The position numbers and the translations under genes were made by a program. The notes below the pieces were generated by a model, which saw only the letters and a program-made list of their open reading frames with translations, ran no database searches and was not told the DNA's origin. DNA of 64,000 nucleotides from Rhodococcoides fascians NBRC 12155 = LMG 3623 (lineage in GTDB: Bacteria > Actinomycetota > Actinomycetes > Mycobacteriales > Mycobacteriaceae), in NCBI RefSeq assembly GCF_001894785.1, contig NZ_BCWW01000008.1:1-64000 (forward strand), given 5' to 3'. The stretch's first letter is position 1; each line of letters opens with the position of its first letter. Shown piece by piece: positions 8,507-17,569 of the stretch.

Positions 8507-9843
8507 GTCGGAACTGCCGACCCCAGCTCGACGGCGGCCAGTGCGTTGCCCACCAGACCGGCAGCCAGTGTGTTGCCACCGGCCGGATCGATCAGCAAGA
8601 AGCTGCCGGTGTGCCTGTTGACGGCGTAGTCGTCGGCCACGATCGGCTCGGCAACGCGAACAGAGATGCGTCCGATTTCGTTGAGCTCCAACGATTCCGG
8701 GCCCTCGTGTGCAGTGAGGTCCTGTTCGTCGAACCGCTCGACGAGAGCCCCGACGATGGCCTGGGTGGTACGAGTGCCGTGTTTGAGCAGCAGACGAGCG
8801 CCCGGGCGAAGCGGCTTCTCGGCCAGCCAGCACACCGTGGCCTCGAAGTCGCTGATCGGTTCCGGTGCGTCCTGCGGGGAGGCGATGGTGTCGCCGCGCG
8901 AGACGTCGACATCGTCGGCGAGGACGAGGGTGACGCTACGGCCGGCATGCGCGGTACGCAGCTCGCCGTCCGCGGTGTCGATGCGCTCCACTGTCGTTCG
9001 GGTGCCCGAGGGCAGGATGACGACCTCGTCGCCGACGTCGACGGAGCCCGCTGCGACCTGGCCGGCATATCCGCGGTAGTCCGGGAATTCCGCTGTGCGC
9101 GGCCGGATCACGTACTGCACGGGGAATCGCAGACCGACCCGGTGAGGTTCGGCGTCCACCGGGACCGACTCGAGGTGCTCGATGAGGGTGGGCCCGTCGT
9201 AGTACGGGGTCTTGTCGGACTTCACTGCCACGTTGTCGCCGTGCAACGCCGAGACGGGGATTTCGATGACGTCCTCGGTGGACCAGCCGAGCGAGGAGGT
9301 CAGTGAATTGAATTCGGCCGAGATGTCGGCGAACACCGTCGCGGGGTCTTCGACCAGGTCGATCTTGTTGACGGCGAGCACCAGGCGCGGAACGCCGAGG
9401 AGGGCCAGAACCGCTGCATGCCTTCGGGTCTGAGTGATCACGCCTTTGCGGGCGTCGACGAGCAGGATGACCAACTGCGCCGTCGACGCGCCCGAGACGG
9501 TGTTGCGGGTGTACTGCACGTGGCCGGGGGTGTCGGCCAAAACGAAGGAGCGATTGGGCGTCGCGAAGTACCGGTAGGCAACGTCGATCGTGATGCCCTG
9601 TTCGCGCTCGGCACGCAGGCCGTCGACGAGCAGCGACAGATCGGGAGTGGACAATCCTTTGTCCACCGAGGCCCGAGTGACGGCGTCGATCTGGTCTGCC
9701 AGAACGGATTTGGTGTCGTACAACAGCCGTCCGACAAGAGTGGACTTGCCGTCGTCGACGCTGCCCGCGGTGGCGAGGCGAAGAAGCTGGGTGCCGCGAG
9801 TGGAGCCTGCGGAATGACCAGTGGATATGCCGGTGCTGCTCAT
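8503..9843 (-). CDS. cysN: sulfate adenylyltransferase GTPase subunit CysN
   Basis: 446-aa EF-Tu-like GTPase that drives APS synthesis by CysD. G1 GSVDDGKSTL, G3 DTPGHVQY, G4 NKIDL, followed by two beta-barrel domains. It lacks the C-terminal APS-kinase (CysC) domain present in mycobacterial CysNC fusions, and no cysC is in the window. This fits the neighbouring CysH, which has APS-reductase cysteines and so needs no PAPS. ATGA overlap with cysD and GTGA overlap with the chelatase gene. Confidence 0.94.
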   Translation of the reverse strand: MSSTGISTGHSAGSTRGTQLLRLATAGSVDDGKSTLVGRLLYDTKSVLADQIDAVTRASVDKGLSTPDLSLLVDGLRAEREQGITIDVAYRYFATPNRSFVLADTPGHVQYTRNTVSGASTAQLVILLVDARKGVITQTRRHAAVLALLGVPRLVLAVNKIDLVEDPATVFADISAEFNSLTSSLGWSTEDVIEIPVSALHGDNVAVKSDKTPYYDGPTLIEHLESVPVDAEPHRVGLRFPVQYVIRPRTAEFPDYRGYAGQVAAGSVDVGDEVVILPSGTRTTVERIDTADGELRTAHAGRSVTLVLADDVDVSRGDTIASPQDAPEPISDFEATVCWLAEKPLRPGARLLLKHGTRTTQAIVGALVERFDEQDLTAHEGPESLELNEIGRISVRVAEPIVADDYAVNRHTGSFLLIDPAGGNTLAAGLVGNALAAVELGSAVPT

Positions 9844-10787
9844 CAGAAGTATCCTTCTCGTTTGCGATCTTCCATGGCAGCCTCGGAGACGCGGTCGTCG
9901 CCGCGGGTGGCTCCGCGTTCGGTCAGCCGTGACGCGGCCACCTCGGCAAGGATCGCCTGGTTGTCAGCGGCCTCGGACAGGACGGCGCCGGTGGTGGATC
10001 CGTCGCCGACGGTGCGGTAGCGCACCGACAAGGTCTGCAGTTCCTCGTTCTCGGCCGGTCCGCCCCACACTCCTGGCGTCATCCACATGCCGTCACGCTG
10101 GTAGACGGGACGCTGATGGGCGTAGTAGATGCTCGCCAGTTCCACGTCGTCACGGGCGATGTAACGCCAGATGTCGAGTTCGGTGAAGTTGCTGAGCGGG
10201 AACACGCGCACCTGCTCACCGGGGGAATGCTTGCCGTTGTACAGGTTCCACAGTTCCGGGCGCTGTTTCTTGGGCTCCCACTGTCCGAATGCATTGCGCA
10301 GCGAGAAGATTCGCTCCTTGGCGCGGGCGCGTTCCTCGTCGCGTCGGGCACCGCCGAACACGGCGTCGAACCGGTTCTCGGAGATCGCGTCGAGGAGAGG
10401 AACGGTCTGCAGAGGGTTGCGGATGCCGTCGGGGCGCTCGGTGAGACGTCCGTCGGCGAGGTACTCCTCGACGCTGGCCACGTGCAGGCGCAGGTTGTAC
10501 TTCGCAACCACGTGGTCGCGGAAATCCAGCACCTCCTGCAGGTTGTGCCCGGTGTCGACGTGCAGAAGTGCGAACGGCAGGGGAGCGGGCCAGAACGCCT
10601 TGATGGCCAGATGCAGCAGAACCGTCGAGTCCTTGCCACCCGAGAACAGGATGACTGGGCGCTCGAATTCGCCGGCCACCTCTCGGAAGATGTGGATGGC
10701 TTCGGATTCGAGTGCGTCGAGGGTGTCGAACCGATCTGCATCGAGATGGGTGCGTCCGACGGTCGCCGTCGTGAGGTCGAGTGTCAT
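9843..10787 (-). CDS. cysD: sulfate adenylyltransferase small subunit CysD
   Basis: 314-aa ATP sulfurylase catalytic subunit: sulfate + ATP to APS + PPi. PP-loop SGGKDSTVLLHL near residue 50, then FGGARRDEERARAKERIFS and FPLSNFTELDIWRYI, which are family hallmarks. ATG 10787 (MTLDLTTA) overlaps the cysH stop by 4 nt; the open frame continues upstream only inside cysH. It works as a complex with CysN. Confidence 0.94.
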   Translation of the reverse strand: MTLDLTTATVGRTHLDADRFDTLDALESEAIHIFREVAGEFERPVILFSGGKDSTVLLHLAIKAFWPAPLPFALLHVDTGHNLQEVLDFRDHVVAKYNLRLHVASVEEYLADGRLTERPDGIRNPLQTVPLLDAISENRFDAVFGGARRDEERARAKERIFSLRNAFGQWEPKKQRPELWNLYNGKHSPGEQVRVFPLSNFTELDIWRYIARDDVELASIYYAHQRPVYQRDGMWMTPGVWGGPAENEELQTLSVRYRTVGDGSTTGAVLSEAADNQAILAEVAASRLTERGATRGDDRVSEAAMEDRKREGYF

Positions 10788-11494
10788 GAGGCGTGCAACC
10801 CACATTCGGTCTTGGCCTTGCCGGCCCAACGACCGCTGCGCGGGTCGGCTCCGGGGGCAGGTTTGACGGTGCACGGTGCGCACCCGATGGACGGATATCC
10901 CTCGTCGACGAGAGGGTTGACCAGGATCGAATGTTCGTCGATGTAGGCCTGCATCTCCTCGTCCGACCACGGTGCGATCGGGTTGATCTTCACGAGGCCG
11001 AAGGCGTCGTCGAACGAGATCAACGGAGCGTTGGCGCGTGTCGGGGCCTCGACTCGCCGGATGCCGGTGACCCACGCGCTGTAGTTCGCCAGTTCCTTCT
11101 TCAGCGGCGCCACTTTGCGCATCGCGCAGCAGCGGTTCGGTTCGCGGGCGAACAGGTCCTTGCCGTCGATCGCATCCTGTTCTGCGACAGTCTTCTCGGC
11201 GCGGGCGTTGACGACGTGCACGCCGTAGACGGCCTCGACGGCATCGCGCGTTCCGATGGTCTCGGCAAAGTGGTAGCCGGTGTCGAGGAACAGGACGTCC
11301 ACTCCGGGGTGAACCTGTGCGGCGAGGTGAACGAGAACCCCGTCCTGCATGTTGGAGGCGACGATGAAATCGCTACCGAAGGTGTCCTCGGTCCATTGCA
11401 ACAACTCGAGCGGGCTTGCGCCGTCGAGTTCGCGGGCACCGCGCTCGGCGATGTCCTTCAGTTGGTCGACCGTCAAATTCAGTCTGGTACTCAT
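10784..11494 (-). CDS. cysH: phosphoadenylyl/adenylyl-sulfate reductase CysH (APS type)
   Basis: 236 aa; reduces activated sulfate to sulfite with thioredoxin. It has both cysteine pairs CC (in REPNRCCAMRKV) and CxxC (in SIGCAPCTV) that bind a [4Fe-4S] cluster in APS reductases, plus the catalytic Cys in TECGLH at the C-terminus. The Fe-S ligands point to APS rather than PAPS as substrate. ATG 11494 (MSTRLNLTV) overlaps the sir stop by 4 nt. Second gene of the operon. Confidence 0.93.
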   Translation of the reverse strand: MSTRLNLTVDQLKDIAERGARELDGASPLELLQWTEDTFGSDFIVASNMQDGVLVHLAAQVHPGVDVLFLDTGYHFAETIGTRDAVEAVYGVHVVNARAEKTVAEQDAIDGKDLFAREPNRCCAMRKVAPLKKELANYSAWVTGIRRVEAPTRANAPLISFDDAFGLVKINPIAPWSDEEMQAYIDEHSILVNPLVDEGYPSIGCAPCTVKPAPGADPRSGRWAGKAKTECGLHAS

Positions 11495-13209
11495 CGCAAA
11501 TCCGCCTCGTCTGCTCGCACGGCCCATTGAGCGAACCGTTCGCCGTCTTCGCGGTGCTTGTCGAAATTGCGCACCACTCTGTCGATGTAATCTCCCAGCT
11601 CGGAGCTGTTGACCTTGTGCTGACGCAACTTTCGGCCGAACGCACTGTCCAGGCCGAGGCTGCCTCCGAGGTGAACCTGGAAACCCTCGATCTGATTCCC
11701 GTCCCCGTCGTCGACCAACTGTCCCTTGAACCCGATGTCGGCGATCTGCGACCGCGCGCACGAGTTGGGGCAACCGTTGATGTTGATCGTGATCGGAACG
11801 TCGAGTCGACTGTTGATGTCGGACAAGCGCTCTTCGAGCTCGGGGACGAGAACCTGTGAGCGCTTGCGGGTTTCGGCGAACGAGAGCTTGCAGAACTCGA
11901 TGCCACTGCACGCCATCAGATTCTTGCGCCAGTGCGAGGGGCGGGCAGGCAGGCCCAGCGCGTCGAGGTCCGAGATCAGCTGCTCGAGCGTCTCGTCCGG
12001 AACGTCGAGGACGATCAGCTTCTGGTACGGCGTGAATCGGACGCGATCCGACCCGGCCTTCTCGGCGGCGTCGGCCACCGCGGCGAGGATGGTGCCGGAG
12101 ACGCGGCCCGCGATGGGGGCAACGCCGACGGCGTTGAGGCCGTTCTTGAGCTTCTGGATCCCGACATGATCACGGGGCCGAGCGGGCTTCTCGGGCGCCG
12201 GGCCGTCGATGAGCTTGCGGTGCAGGTACTCGTCCTCGAGGACCTGGCGGAACTTCTCGATGCCCCAGTCCTTGATGAGGAACTTCAGGCGCGCCTTGGT
12301 GCGAAGCCGACGGTAGCCGTAGTCGCGGAAGATCGAGACGACGCCCTCCCAGACGTCGGGGACGTCCGCGAGCGGAACCCAGACACCGACGCGCTGCGCG
12401 AGCATCGGGTTGGTGGACAGGCCGCCGCCGACCCACAGGTCGAGTCCTGGTCCGTGCTCGGGGTGGTTCACACCGATGAAGGCGACGTCGTTGATCTCGT
12501 GCACTACGTCCTGCAGACCCGAGATCGCGGTCTTGAACTTGCGTGGCAGGTTCGAGTACTCGGGCTTGCCGATGTACCGCTCGACGATCTCGTCGATGGC
12601 CGACGTCGGGTCGAGAATCTCGTCGACCGCTTCGCCCGCGAGCGGGGAACCGAGCACCACACGCGGGCAGTCTCCGCATGCCTCGGTCGTCTTCAGGCCG
12701 ACTGCCTCGATTCGACGCCAGATCTCGGGGACGTTCTCGACCTCGATCCAGTGAAACTGGACGTTCTCGCGATCGGAGAGGTCCGCGGTGTCGCGGCCGA
12801 ACTCCTTCGAGATCTGCGCCAGAGTGCGCAGCTGCTCCAGATTCAATGCACCGGCATCGCACCGGATGCGCATCATGAAGTACTTCGCCTCGAGCAGGTC
12901 GATGTTGTCGTCACCGGTGAAGGTGCCGTCGTAGCCCTGTTCACGCTGGGTGTAGAGACCCCACCAGCGGAACCGGCCGCGCAGATCGCCCTTGTCGATG
13001 CTGTCGAAACCCTGCTTCGAGTAGATGTTCTCGATGCGGGCGCGCACGTTGAGCGGGTTGTCGTCCTTCTTGGACTGCTCGTTGGCGTTGAGCGGCTCTC
13101 GATAGCCCAGAGCCCACTGGCCTTCGGCGCGACGCTTGGTCGGCCGCGGCGCTCGGTCTCGCGGTGTGGCGGAGGCAGCGTCGGTGGTCGCGTCGCTGGT
13201 CGACGACAT
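11491..13209 (-). CDS. sir: ferredoxin-dependent sulfite (nitrite) reductase
   Basis: 572-aa siroheme/[4Fe-4S] reductase, sulfite to sulfide. The cluster ligands CSGIEFC (CX5C) and NGCPNSC (CX3C) are in the C-terminal half, and ferredoxin-type half-domains repeat on either side. Operon context with cysH and the chelatase favours sulfite over nitrite. ATG 13209 is chosen for AGGAG 6 nt upstream; the open frame extends to 13440 through the leader region but with no other SD. Controlled by the cysteine leader peptide at 13326-13418. Confidence 0.92.
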   Translation of the reverse strand: MSSTSDATTDAASATPRDRAPRPTKRRAEGQWALGYREPLNANEQSKKDDNPLNVRARIENIYSKQGFDSIDKGDLRGRFRWWGLYTQREQGYDGTFTGDDNIDLLEAKYFMMRIRCDAGALNLEQLRTLAQISKEFGRDTADLSDRENVQFHWIEVENVPEIWRRIEAVGLKTTEACGDCPRVVLGSPLAGEAVDEILDPTSAIDEIVERYIGKPEYSNLPRKFKTAISGLQDVVHEINDVAFIGVNHPEHGPGLDLWVGGGLSTNPMLAQRVGVWVPLADVPDVWEGVVSIFRDYGYRRLRTKARLKFLIKDWGIEKFRQVLEDEYLHRKLIDGPAPEKPARPRDHVGIQKLKNGLNAVGVAPIAGRVSGTILAAVADAAEKAGSDRVRFTPYQKLIVLDVPDETLEQLISDLDALGLPARPSHWRKNLMACSGIEFCKLSFAETRKRSQVLVPELEERLSDINSRLDVPITININGCPNSCARSQIADIGFKGQLVDDGDGNQIEGFQVHLGGSLGLDSAFGRKLRQHKVNSSELGDYIDRVVRNFDKHREDGERFAQWAVRADEADLR

Positions 13210-13325
13210 GCATTGCTCCTGCATCTTTGTGCTGGCCGGTACCCGGGACCGAGGGCGCAGGCAATTGCGCTTTCGACGACGGTGGGAAACCGGTGGATCG
13301 AATGGACGTGCTCGAAGGAGGCTGG
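13210..13325 (-). promoter_or_regulatory. attenuator region between cysteine leader and sir
   Basis: In transcript order: leader stop TGA (13328-13326), five bases on CCTCCT (13321-13316), about 95 nt later the sir SD AGGAG (13220-13216), then ATG 13209. CTCCT is the exact complement of AGGAG. The leader's last codon is Cys, directly before the stop, so a stalled ribosome would mask the anti-SD. Nothing else gene-like is seen in the 368-nt gap up to hemW (13578) except the leader peptide. Confidence 0.55.
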
Positions 13326-13418
13326 TCAGCAGCCGGTCGTGTGTCGACACGACGCGCTGCAGACACGGCCGAGATCGACATGGCGGCGCGCCACGAGTCG
13401 AATTCCTGAGTCGGTCAC
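13326..13418 (-). CDS. leaderless cysteine leader peptide of the sir-cysHDN operon
   Basis: 30-codon ORF, GTG 13418 to TGA 13326. It contains RRHVDLGRVCSASC and ends in a final Cys before the stop. The RRHVDL-RVC pattern is typical of small actinobacterial leader peptides annotated upstream of sulfur metabolism genes. CACAAT lies 7 nt upstream of the GTG, fitting a leaderless transcript. Three Cys codons (20, 24, 30) would report cysteine-tRNA charging. Confidence 0.82.
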   Translation of the reverse strand: MTDSGIRLVARRHVDLGRVCSASCRHTTGC

Positions 13419-13561
13419 GGGTGCCATTGTGCCACGTCATCGACCGGGTGCCGACCGCGGCGGCCTATTTACCCCAAAATTCCGGTAAATGGGCTGGCCG
13501 GGTGCGAGTCGTGCGTGCACAGCGCCCTGGGCGGCGCGTGGATCGGGCCGCCGGTGAACTC

Positions 13562-13574
13562 TGGGACACTGGAG
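13562..13574 (+). promoter_or_regulatory. leaderless promoter element of hemW
   Basis: TGGGACACTGGAG includes GACACT (13565-13570) 7 nt before GTG 13578. The same 13-mer occurs at 24640-24652 before recO with the same spacing to its GTG, which supports GACACT as the -10 box of a leaderless transcript. Confidence 0.5.
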
Positions 13575-13577
13575 TCC

Positions 13578-14789
13578 GTGAATACCGTCGTCGATACCTC
13601 CTCAGTCTTCGAGCTGCCGTCCGGCGCATTCGACGGAGTGGGGGAACGTGCGTTCGGGATCTACGTGCATGTGCCCTTCTGCGCCACGCGATGCGGGTAC
13701 TGCGACTTCAATACGTATACGGCCGGGGAGCTGGGCACGTCGGCGTCGCCGCAGTCCTGGTTGGAGGGTCTGCGCAGAGAACTCGACGCTGCGGCGAACC
13801 TGATCGGAACGGGCGCGGGTCGAGTACCGACAGCCGACACCGTCTTCGTCGGAGGTGGGACGCCGTCGTTGCTCGGAGGAGACGGCCTCGCGGACGTATT
13901 GGGCGCGGTCCGGTCGAGCTTCGGGCTGTCCGACGGGGCGGAAGTGACCACGGAGTCGAACCCGGAATCGACGTCGCCTGCATTCTTCGAGCGGCTGCGC
14001 GACGCCGGGTTCACGCGGGTGTCTTTGGGCATGCAGTCCGCGGCGCCGCACGTTCTGGTGGTTCTGGATCGCACCCACACTCCGGGGCGAGCGGTGGCCG
14101 CAGCGAAGGAAGCGTCCGCAGCCGGCTTCGAGCACGTGAACCTCGACCTCATCTACGGAACGCCGGGCGAGCGAGACAGCGATCTCGACCAGTCCCTCGC
14201 TGCGGTGCTCGACGCGGGTGTCGACCATGTCTCCGCGTACGCACTGATCGTCGAGGACGGCACCGCCATGGCGCGAAAGGTGCGTCGAGGTGAGTTGCCC
14301 GCACCCGACGACGACGTGTTGGCGAGCCGATACGAGCGCATCGACACGGCCATGAACGCAGCAGGCCTGTCCTGGTACGAGGTATCGAACTGGGCCGCCG
14401 ATGCCGATGCGCGTTGCCGGCACAACATCGGCTACTGGGACGGCGGCGATTGGTGGGGTGCCGGGCCGGGAGCGCACAGCCACATCGGCGGCACGCGATT
14501 CTGGAACGTCAAACACCCGGCCACTTACGCAGATCGGCTCGCCGCGGGCGAGCTGCCGGTGCAGGGCAGTGAGCTGCTCACCGCGCAGGACCGTCATCTC
14601 GAAGAGCTGATGCTGACCGTGCGTCTGCGCTCAGGAGTGCCGATGAGTCTGCTTGGGCCGACCGAGCTCGCAGCCGCCGAGCAGACCGTGGCGGACGGGT
14701 TGATGGTGCAGCGAGGCGATCACCTCGTGCTGACCGACCGCGGCCGGTTGCTCGCCGACGCCGTGGTGCGCACCATCGCCGCGGCCTGA
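13578..14789 (+). CDS. hemW: heme chaperone HemW (radical SAM)
   Basis: 403-aa radical SAM protein. Cys35-x3-Cys39-x2-Cys42 (FCATRCGYC) binds the SAM cluster, followed by GGGTPSLL and the C-terminal HemN_C region. The residues after the third Cys (DF, no fourth Cys) match HemW rather than coproporphyrinogen dehydrogenase HemN, so a role in heme delivery is more likely than heme synthesis. Start GTG 13578 is chosen for the -10-like GACACT 7 nt upstream; an in-frame ATG at 13515 lacks support. Divergent from the sir operon. Confidence 0.9.
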   Translation: MNTVVDTSSVFELPSGAFDGVGERAFGIYVHVPFCATRCGYCDFNTYTAGELGTSASPQSWLEGLRRELDAAANLIGTGAGRVPTADTVFVGGGTPSLLGGDGLADVLGAVRSSFGLSDGAEVTTESNPESTSPAFFERLRDAGFTRVSLGMQSAAPHVLVVLDRTHTPGRAVAAAKEASAAGFEHVNLDLIYGTPGERDSDLDQSLAAVLDAGVDHVSAYALIVEDGTAMARKVRRGELPAPDDDVLASRYERIDTAMNAAGLSWYEVSNWAADADARCRHNIGYWDGGDWWGAGPGAHSHIGGTRFWNVKHPATYADRLAAGELPVQGSELLTAQDRHLEELMLTVRLRSGVPMSLLGPTELAAAEQTVADGLMVQRGDHLVLTDRGRLLADAVVRTIAAA

Positions 14790-14831
14790 ACGATCTGTTT
14801 GAGGCTGCAGTGTTCTCGGGCCTTCGAACCC

Positions 14832-15137
14832 TCAGGCACCCAGGGCGTCGTAGTCGAACACTCTGGCGTGCAACACCGTTCGACTGCGCAGCGCAGCCCG
14901 GACAGCGCGGTGCAGGCCGTCCTCGAGGTAGATGACGCCTCGGAACTGCACAGCGTGGGGGAACAGGTCGCCGTAAAAGGTGGAGTCCTCGGACAACAAC
15001 CGGTCGAGTTCGAGCACCTTGGTGGTGGTGACGATCTCGTCCAAACGCAGTTGGCGTGGAGGAATTCTCGACCAGTCCCTGATGGACAGGCCGTGCTCCG
15101 GGTAGGGCTTTCCGTCTCGTACACCCTTGAAGATCAT
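14832..15137 (-). CDS. conserved actinobacterial hypothetical protein (Rv2375-like)
   Basis: 101 aa: MIFKGVRDGKPYPEHGLS, a RQLRLDEIVTTTKVLELDRLL helix, then EDSTFYGDLFPHAVQFRG and a final DGLHRAVRAALR segment. The DGxHR patch recalls the ParB/sulfiredoxin fold, and relatives have been annotated as VapB-like antitoxins, but no VapC toxin is adjacent. It sits between hemW and hrcA exactly as Rv2375 does in M. tuberculosis. ATG 15137 has only a weak SD. Function unknown. Confidence 0.75.
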   Translation of the reverse strand: MIFKGVRDGKPYPEHGLSIRDWSRIPPRQLRLDEIVTTTKVLELDRLLSEDSTFYGDLFPHAVQFRGVIYLEDGLHRAVRAALRSRTVLHARVFDYDALGA

Positions 15138-15199
15138 CGCGAGCCTCGAACCGCTGGACCGAATCGAAAGACAGTTTCCACTCGGACCACAGTAAGGCC

Positions 15200-15229
15200 T
15201 TGCACGAGCATGCGTTCCTCGGCTACTAG
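15200..15229 (+). promoter_or_regulatory. putative hrcA promoter
   Basis: TTGCAC (15200-15205), 18-nt spacer, TACTAG (15224-15229), about 41 nt upstream of the hrcA ATG. No CIRCE operator is visible next to it. Confidence 0.35.
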
Positions 15230-15270
15230 ACTCGAGCGACGATTGGCAACGAGAACGGAGGTGGGCACCG

Positions 15271-16314
15271 ATGTCGAGCACCGACGACAGGCGGTTCGAG
15301 GTTCTGCGAGCGATCGTGGCGGACTACGTGTCCACTCAGGAGCCCGTCGGATCGCGTGCTCTTGTCGAGCGTCACAACTTGGGTGTGTCGAGTGCGACCG
15401 TGCGCAACGACATGGCGGTCCTCGAGGCCGAGGGCTACATCGCCCAACCGCACACCAGCTCCGGGCGGGTGCCGACCGACAAGGGCTACCGCCAGTTCGT
15501 GGACCGGATCGCCGACGTCAAACCGTTGTCAGCGGCCGAGCGCCGCGCCATTCTGGAGTTTCTCGAGAACGGCGTCGACCTGGACGATGTGCTGCGCCGC
15601 GGGGTTCGACTGCTCGCTCAGCTGACCCGGCAGGTAGCCGTGGTTCAGTACCCGACGCTGTCGGCGTCCTCGGTTCGACATCTGGAGGTCGTCGCTCTCA
15701 CACCGGCTCGGCTGCTGTTGGTGCTCATCACCGACTCCGGCCGGGTCGATCAACGCATCGTCGAACTCGGCGACGTCATCGACGACGAGAACTTGGCCCA
15801 GTTGCGGCGGTTGCTCGGCGGCGCACTGGAAGGCAAGCGGCTGGCGGCGGCGTCCGCAGCCGTGGCCGAGCTGGCCGAGAATGCACCTCCCGCCCTGCGT
15901 GACGCGATGATTCGTTCGGCCACGGTGCTGGTGGAATCGCTCGTCGAACATCCCGAGGAGCGGCTGGTTCTCGGCGGAACGGCCAATCTGACGCGCAACG
16001 CGGCGGACTTCGCGGGAGACGCAGGGTTTCCGGGATCGCTCCGAGCGGTACTCGAAGCGCTGGAAGAGCAAGTGGTGGTACTCAAGCTGCTCGCCGTGAC
16101 GCAGGACACCCGCACCGTCACCGTGCGTATCGGCGAGGAGACGCAGGTCGAGGAGATGCGCGGAACATCGGTGATTTCCACCGGATACGGCTCTGCTGGC
16201 ATGGTCCTGGGAGGGATGGGCGTTCTCGGCCCCACCCGAATGGACTATCCAGGAACAATCGCGTCGGTCGCGGCGGTTGCCAGGTACATCGGCGAGGTCC
16301 TGGCCGAGCGCTGA
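15271..16314 (+). CDS. hrcA: heat-inducible transcription repressor HrcA
   Basis: 347-aa winged-helix repressor of chaperone genes via CIRCE elements. N-terminal [24 protein letters not shown], then [21 protein letters not shown], the most conserved HrcA block; C-terminal GAF-like domain. GGAGGTGG lies 6 nt before ATG 15271. Followed by dnaJ in the same direction, the usual actinobacterial pair. Its targets (groESL) are outside the window. Confidence 0.95.
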   Translation: MSSTDDRRFEVLRAIVADYVSTQEPVGSRALVERHNLGVSSATVRNDMAVLEAEGYIAQPHTSSGRVPTDKGYRQFVDRIADVKPLSAAERRAILEFLENGVDLDDVLRRGVRLLAQLTRQVAVVQYPTLSASSVRHLEVVALTPARLLLVLITDSGRVDQRIVELGDVIDDENLAQLRRLLGGALEGKRLAAASAAVAELAENAPPALRDAMIRSATVLVESLVEHPEERLVLGGTANLTRNAADFAGDAGFPGSLRAVLEALEEQVVVLKLLAVTQDTRTVTVRIGEETQVEEMRGTSVISTGYGSAGMVLGGMGVLGPTRMDYPGTIASVAAVARYIGEVLAER

Positions 16315-16319
16315 CGCGA

Positions 16320-16338
16320 GCCGACGATCCATCGTCGG
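16320..16338. repeat. short hairpin between hrcA and dnaJ
   Basis: CCGACGA-TCCA-TCGTCGG forms a 7-bp stem with a 4-nt loop. There is no U-tract after it, so it may reduce read-through or simply be an mRNA structure. Confidence 0.35.
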
Positions 16339-16408
16339 CCGCGGGGGCACAGCGGCCGTGACACAGCATCAACGAACGAGATCCATCTTCTAGGACGAAA
16401 GAGACGAC

Positions 16409-17566
16409 GTGGCACGGGATTATTACGGGACTTTGGGCGTCGGCCAGCAGGCGACGGACCAGGAGATCAAACGCGCGTACCGCAAATTGGCGCGAGAGTT
16501 GCACCCGGACGTGAACCCGGACGAGGCCGCACAGGCCAGGTTCAAGGACATTTCCACCGCATACGAGGTGCTCTCCGATCCGGAGAAGCGTCGAATCGTC
16601 GACCTCGGCGGCGATCCTCTGCAGCAGGGCGGCGGTGGTGGAGGCGGCGGATTCGGTGGTGCCGGATTCGGCGGTGGCCTCGGCGACGTCTTCGAAGCGT
16701 TCTTCGGCGGCGGCGCAGGCGGTGGACAGCGCGGACCCAAGGGACGCGTACAACCCGGAGCCGATTCGCTGCTGCGAACCAAACTCACCCTCGACGAATG
16801 CGCCACCGGCGTCACCAAGCACATCACCGTCGACACGGCGATCCTGTGCGACCTGTGCACCGGCTCGGGCACCAACGGCGATTCCAAGCCCGTTCGGTGC
16901 GAGACCTGTGGCGGTGCCGGCGAAGTGCAGTCGGTGCAGCGCTCGTTCCTCGGCCAGGTCATGACCAGCCGTCCGTGCCCCACCTGCCGCGGTGCAGGCG
17001 AGACCATCCCGGACCCCTGCCGCAAGTGCGGCGGCGACGGCCGGGTGCGTTCGCGTCGGGACATCTCGGTGAAGGTGCCGGTCGGCGTCAGCAACGGCAT
17101 GCGCATCAGGTTGGCCTCGCAGGGCGAGGTCGGGCCGGGTGGCGGCCCCGCAGGCGATCTCTACGTGGAAATCGTGGAGCAGCAGCACGAGGTGTTCGTC
17201 CGTGACGGCGACGATCTGCACTGCACCGTTCGCGTCCCGATGGTCGACGCGGCACTCGGTACGTCGGTGACGGTCGACGCCATCATCGACGGCCCGACCG
17301 AGATCTCGATCGAGCAAGGGACACAACCGAACTCGACGACGGTGCTGCGCGGGCACGGGATGCCCAAGCTCCGTTCCGGTATCCGCGGTGACCTGCACGC
17401 CCACCTCGAGGTCATCGTGCCGACCAAGCTGGACAGCAAGCAGACCCACCTGCTCGAACAGCTCAAGACCATGCGCGACCGCGATTCGGCGGAGGTCGTC
17501 ACCACCGGTTCGGCACACAGCGGTGGCCTGTTCTCGCGGTTGCGGGAAGCCTTCAGCGGGCGCTGA
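16409..17566 (+). CDS. dnaJ: chaperone protein DnaJ (DnaJ2)
   Basis: 385-aa type I Hsp40 that stimulates DnaK. J-domain with HPD at residues 32-34, a Gly/Phe-rich linker (about 70-110), four CxxCxGxG zinc repeats ([32 protein letters not shown]) and the C-terminal client-binding domains. GTG 16409 has a purine-rich stretch upstream. It lies 94 nt after hrcA, and rsmE follows 3 nt after its stop, so the genes are probably cotranscribed. Confidence 0.95.
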   Translation: MARDYYGTLGVGQQATDQEIKRAYRKLARELHPDVNPDEAAQARFKDISTAYEVLSDPEKRRIVDLGGDPLQQGGGGGGGGFGGAGFGGGLGDVFEAFFGGGAGGGQRGPKGRVQPGADSLLRTKLTLDECATGVTKHITVDTAILCDLCTGSGTNGDSKPVRCETCGGAGEVQSVQRSFLGQVMTSRPCPTCRGAGETIPDPCRKCGGDGRVRSRRDISVKVPVGVSNGMRIRLASQGEVGPGGGPAGDLYVEIVEQQHEVFVRDGDDLHCTVRVPMVDAALGTSVTVDAIIDGPTEISIEQGTQPNSTTVLRGHGMPKLRSGIRGDLHAHLEVIVPTKLDSKQTHLLEQLKTMRDRDSAEVVTTGSAHSGGLFSRLREAFSGR

Positions 17567-17569
17567 TTC

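Noticed and set aside
11932..13488. 518-aa plus-strand frame opposite sir
   Set aside because: Antisense shadow of a gene with clear siroheme and Fe-S motifs; no domains of its own.
13136..14293. 385-aa plus-strand frame through the leader region into hemW
   Set aside because: Arg-rich out-of-frame translation of sir and hemW; HemW motifs are in the other frame.
14832..15137. Toxin-antitoxin pair with the Rv2375-like protein as antitoxin
   Set aside because: No PIN-domain or other toxin gene on either side.
15130..16408. CIRCE element near hrcA or dnaJ
   Set aside because: Searched by eye for TTAGCACTC/GAGTGCTAA; none present.
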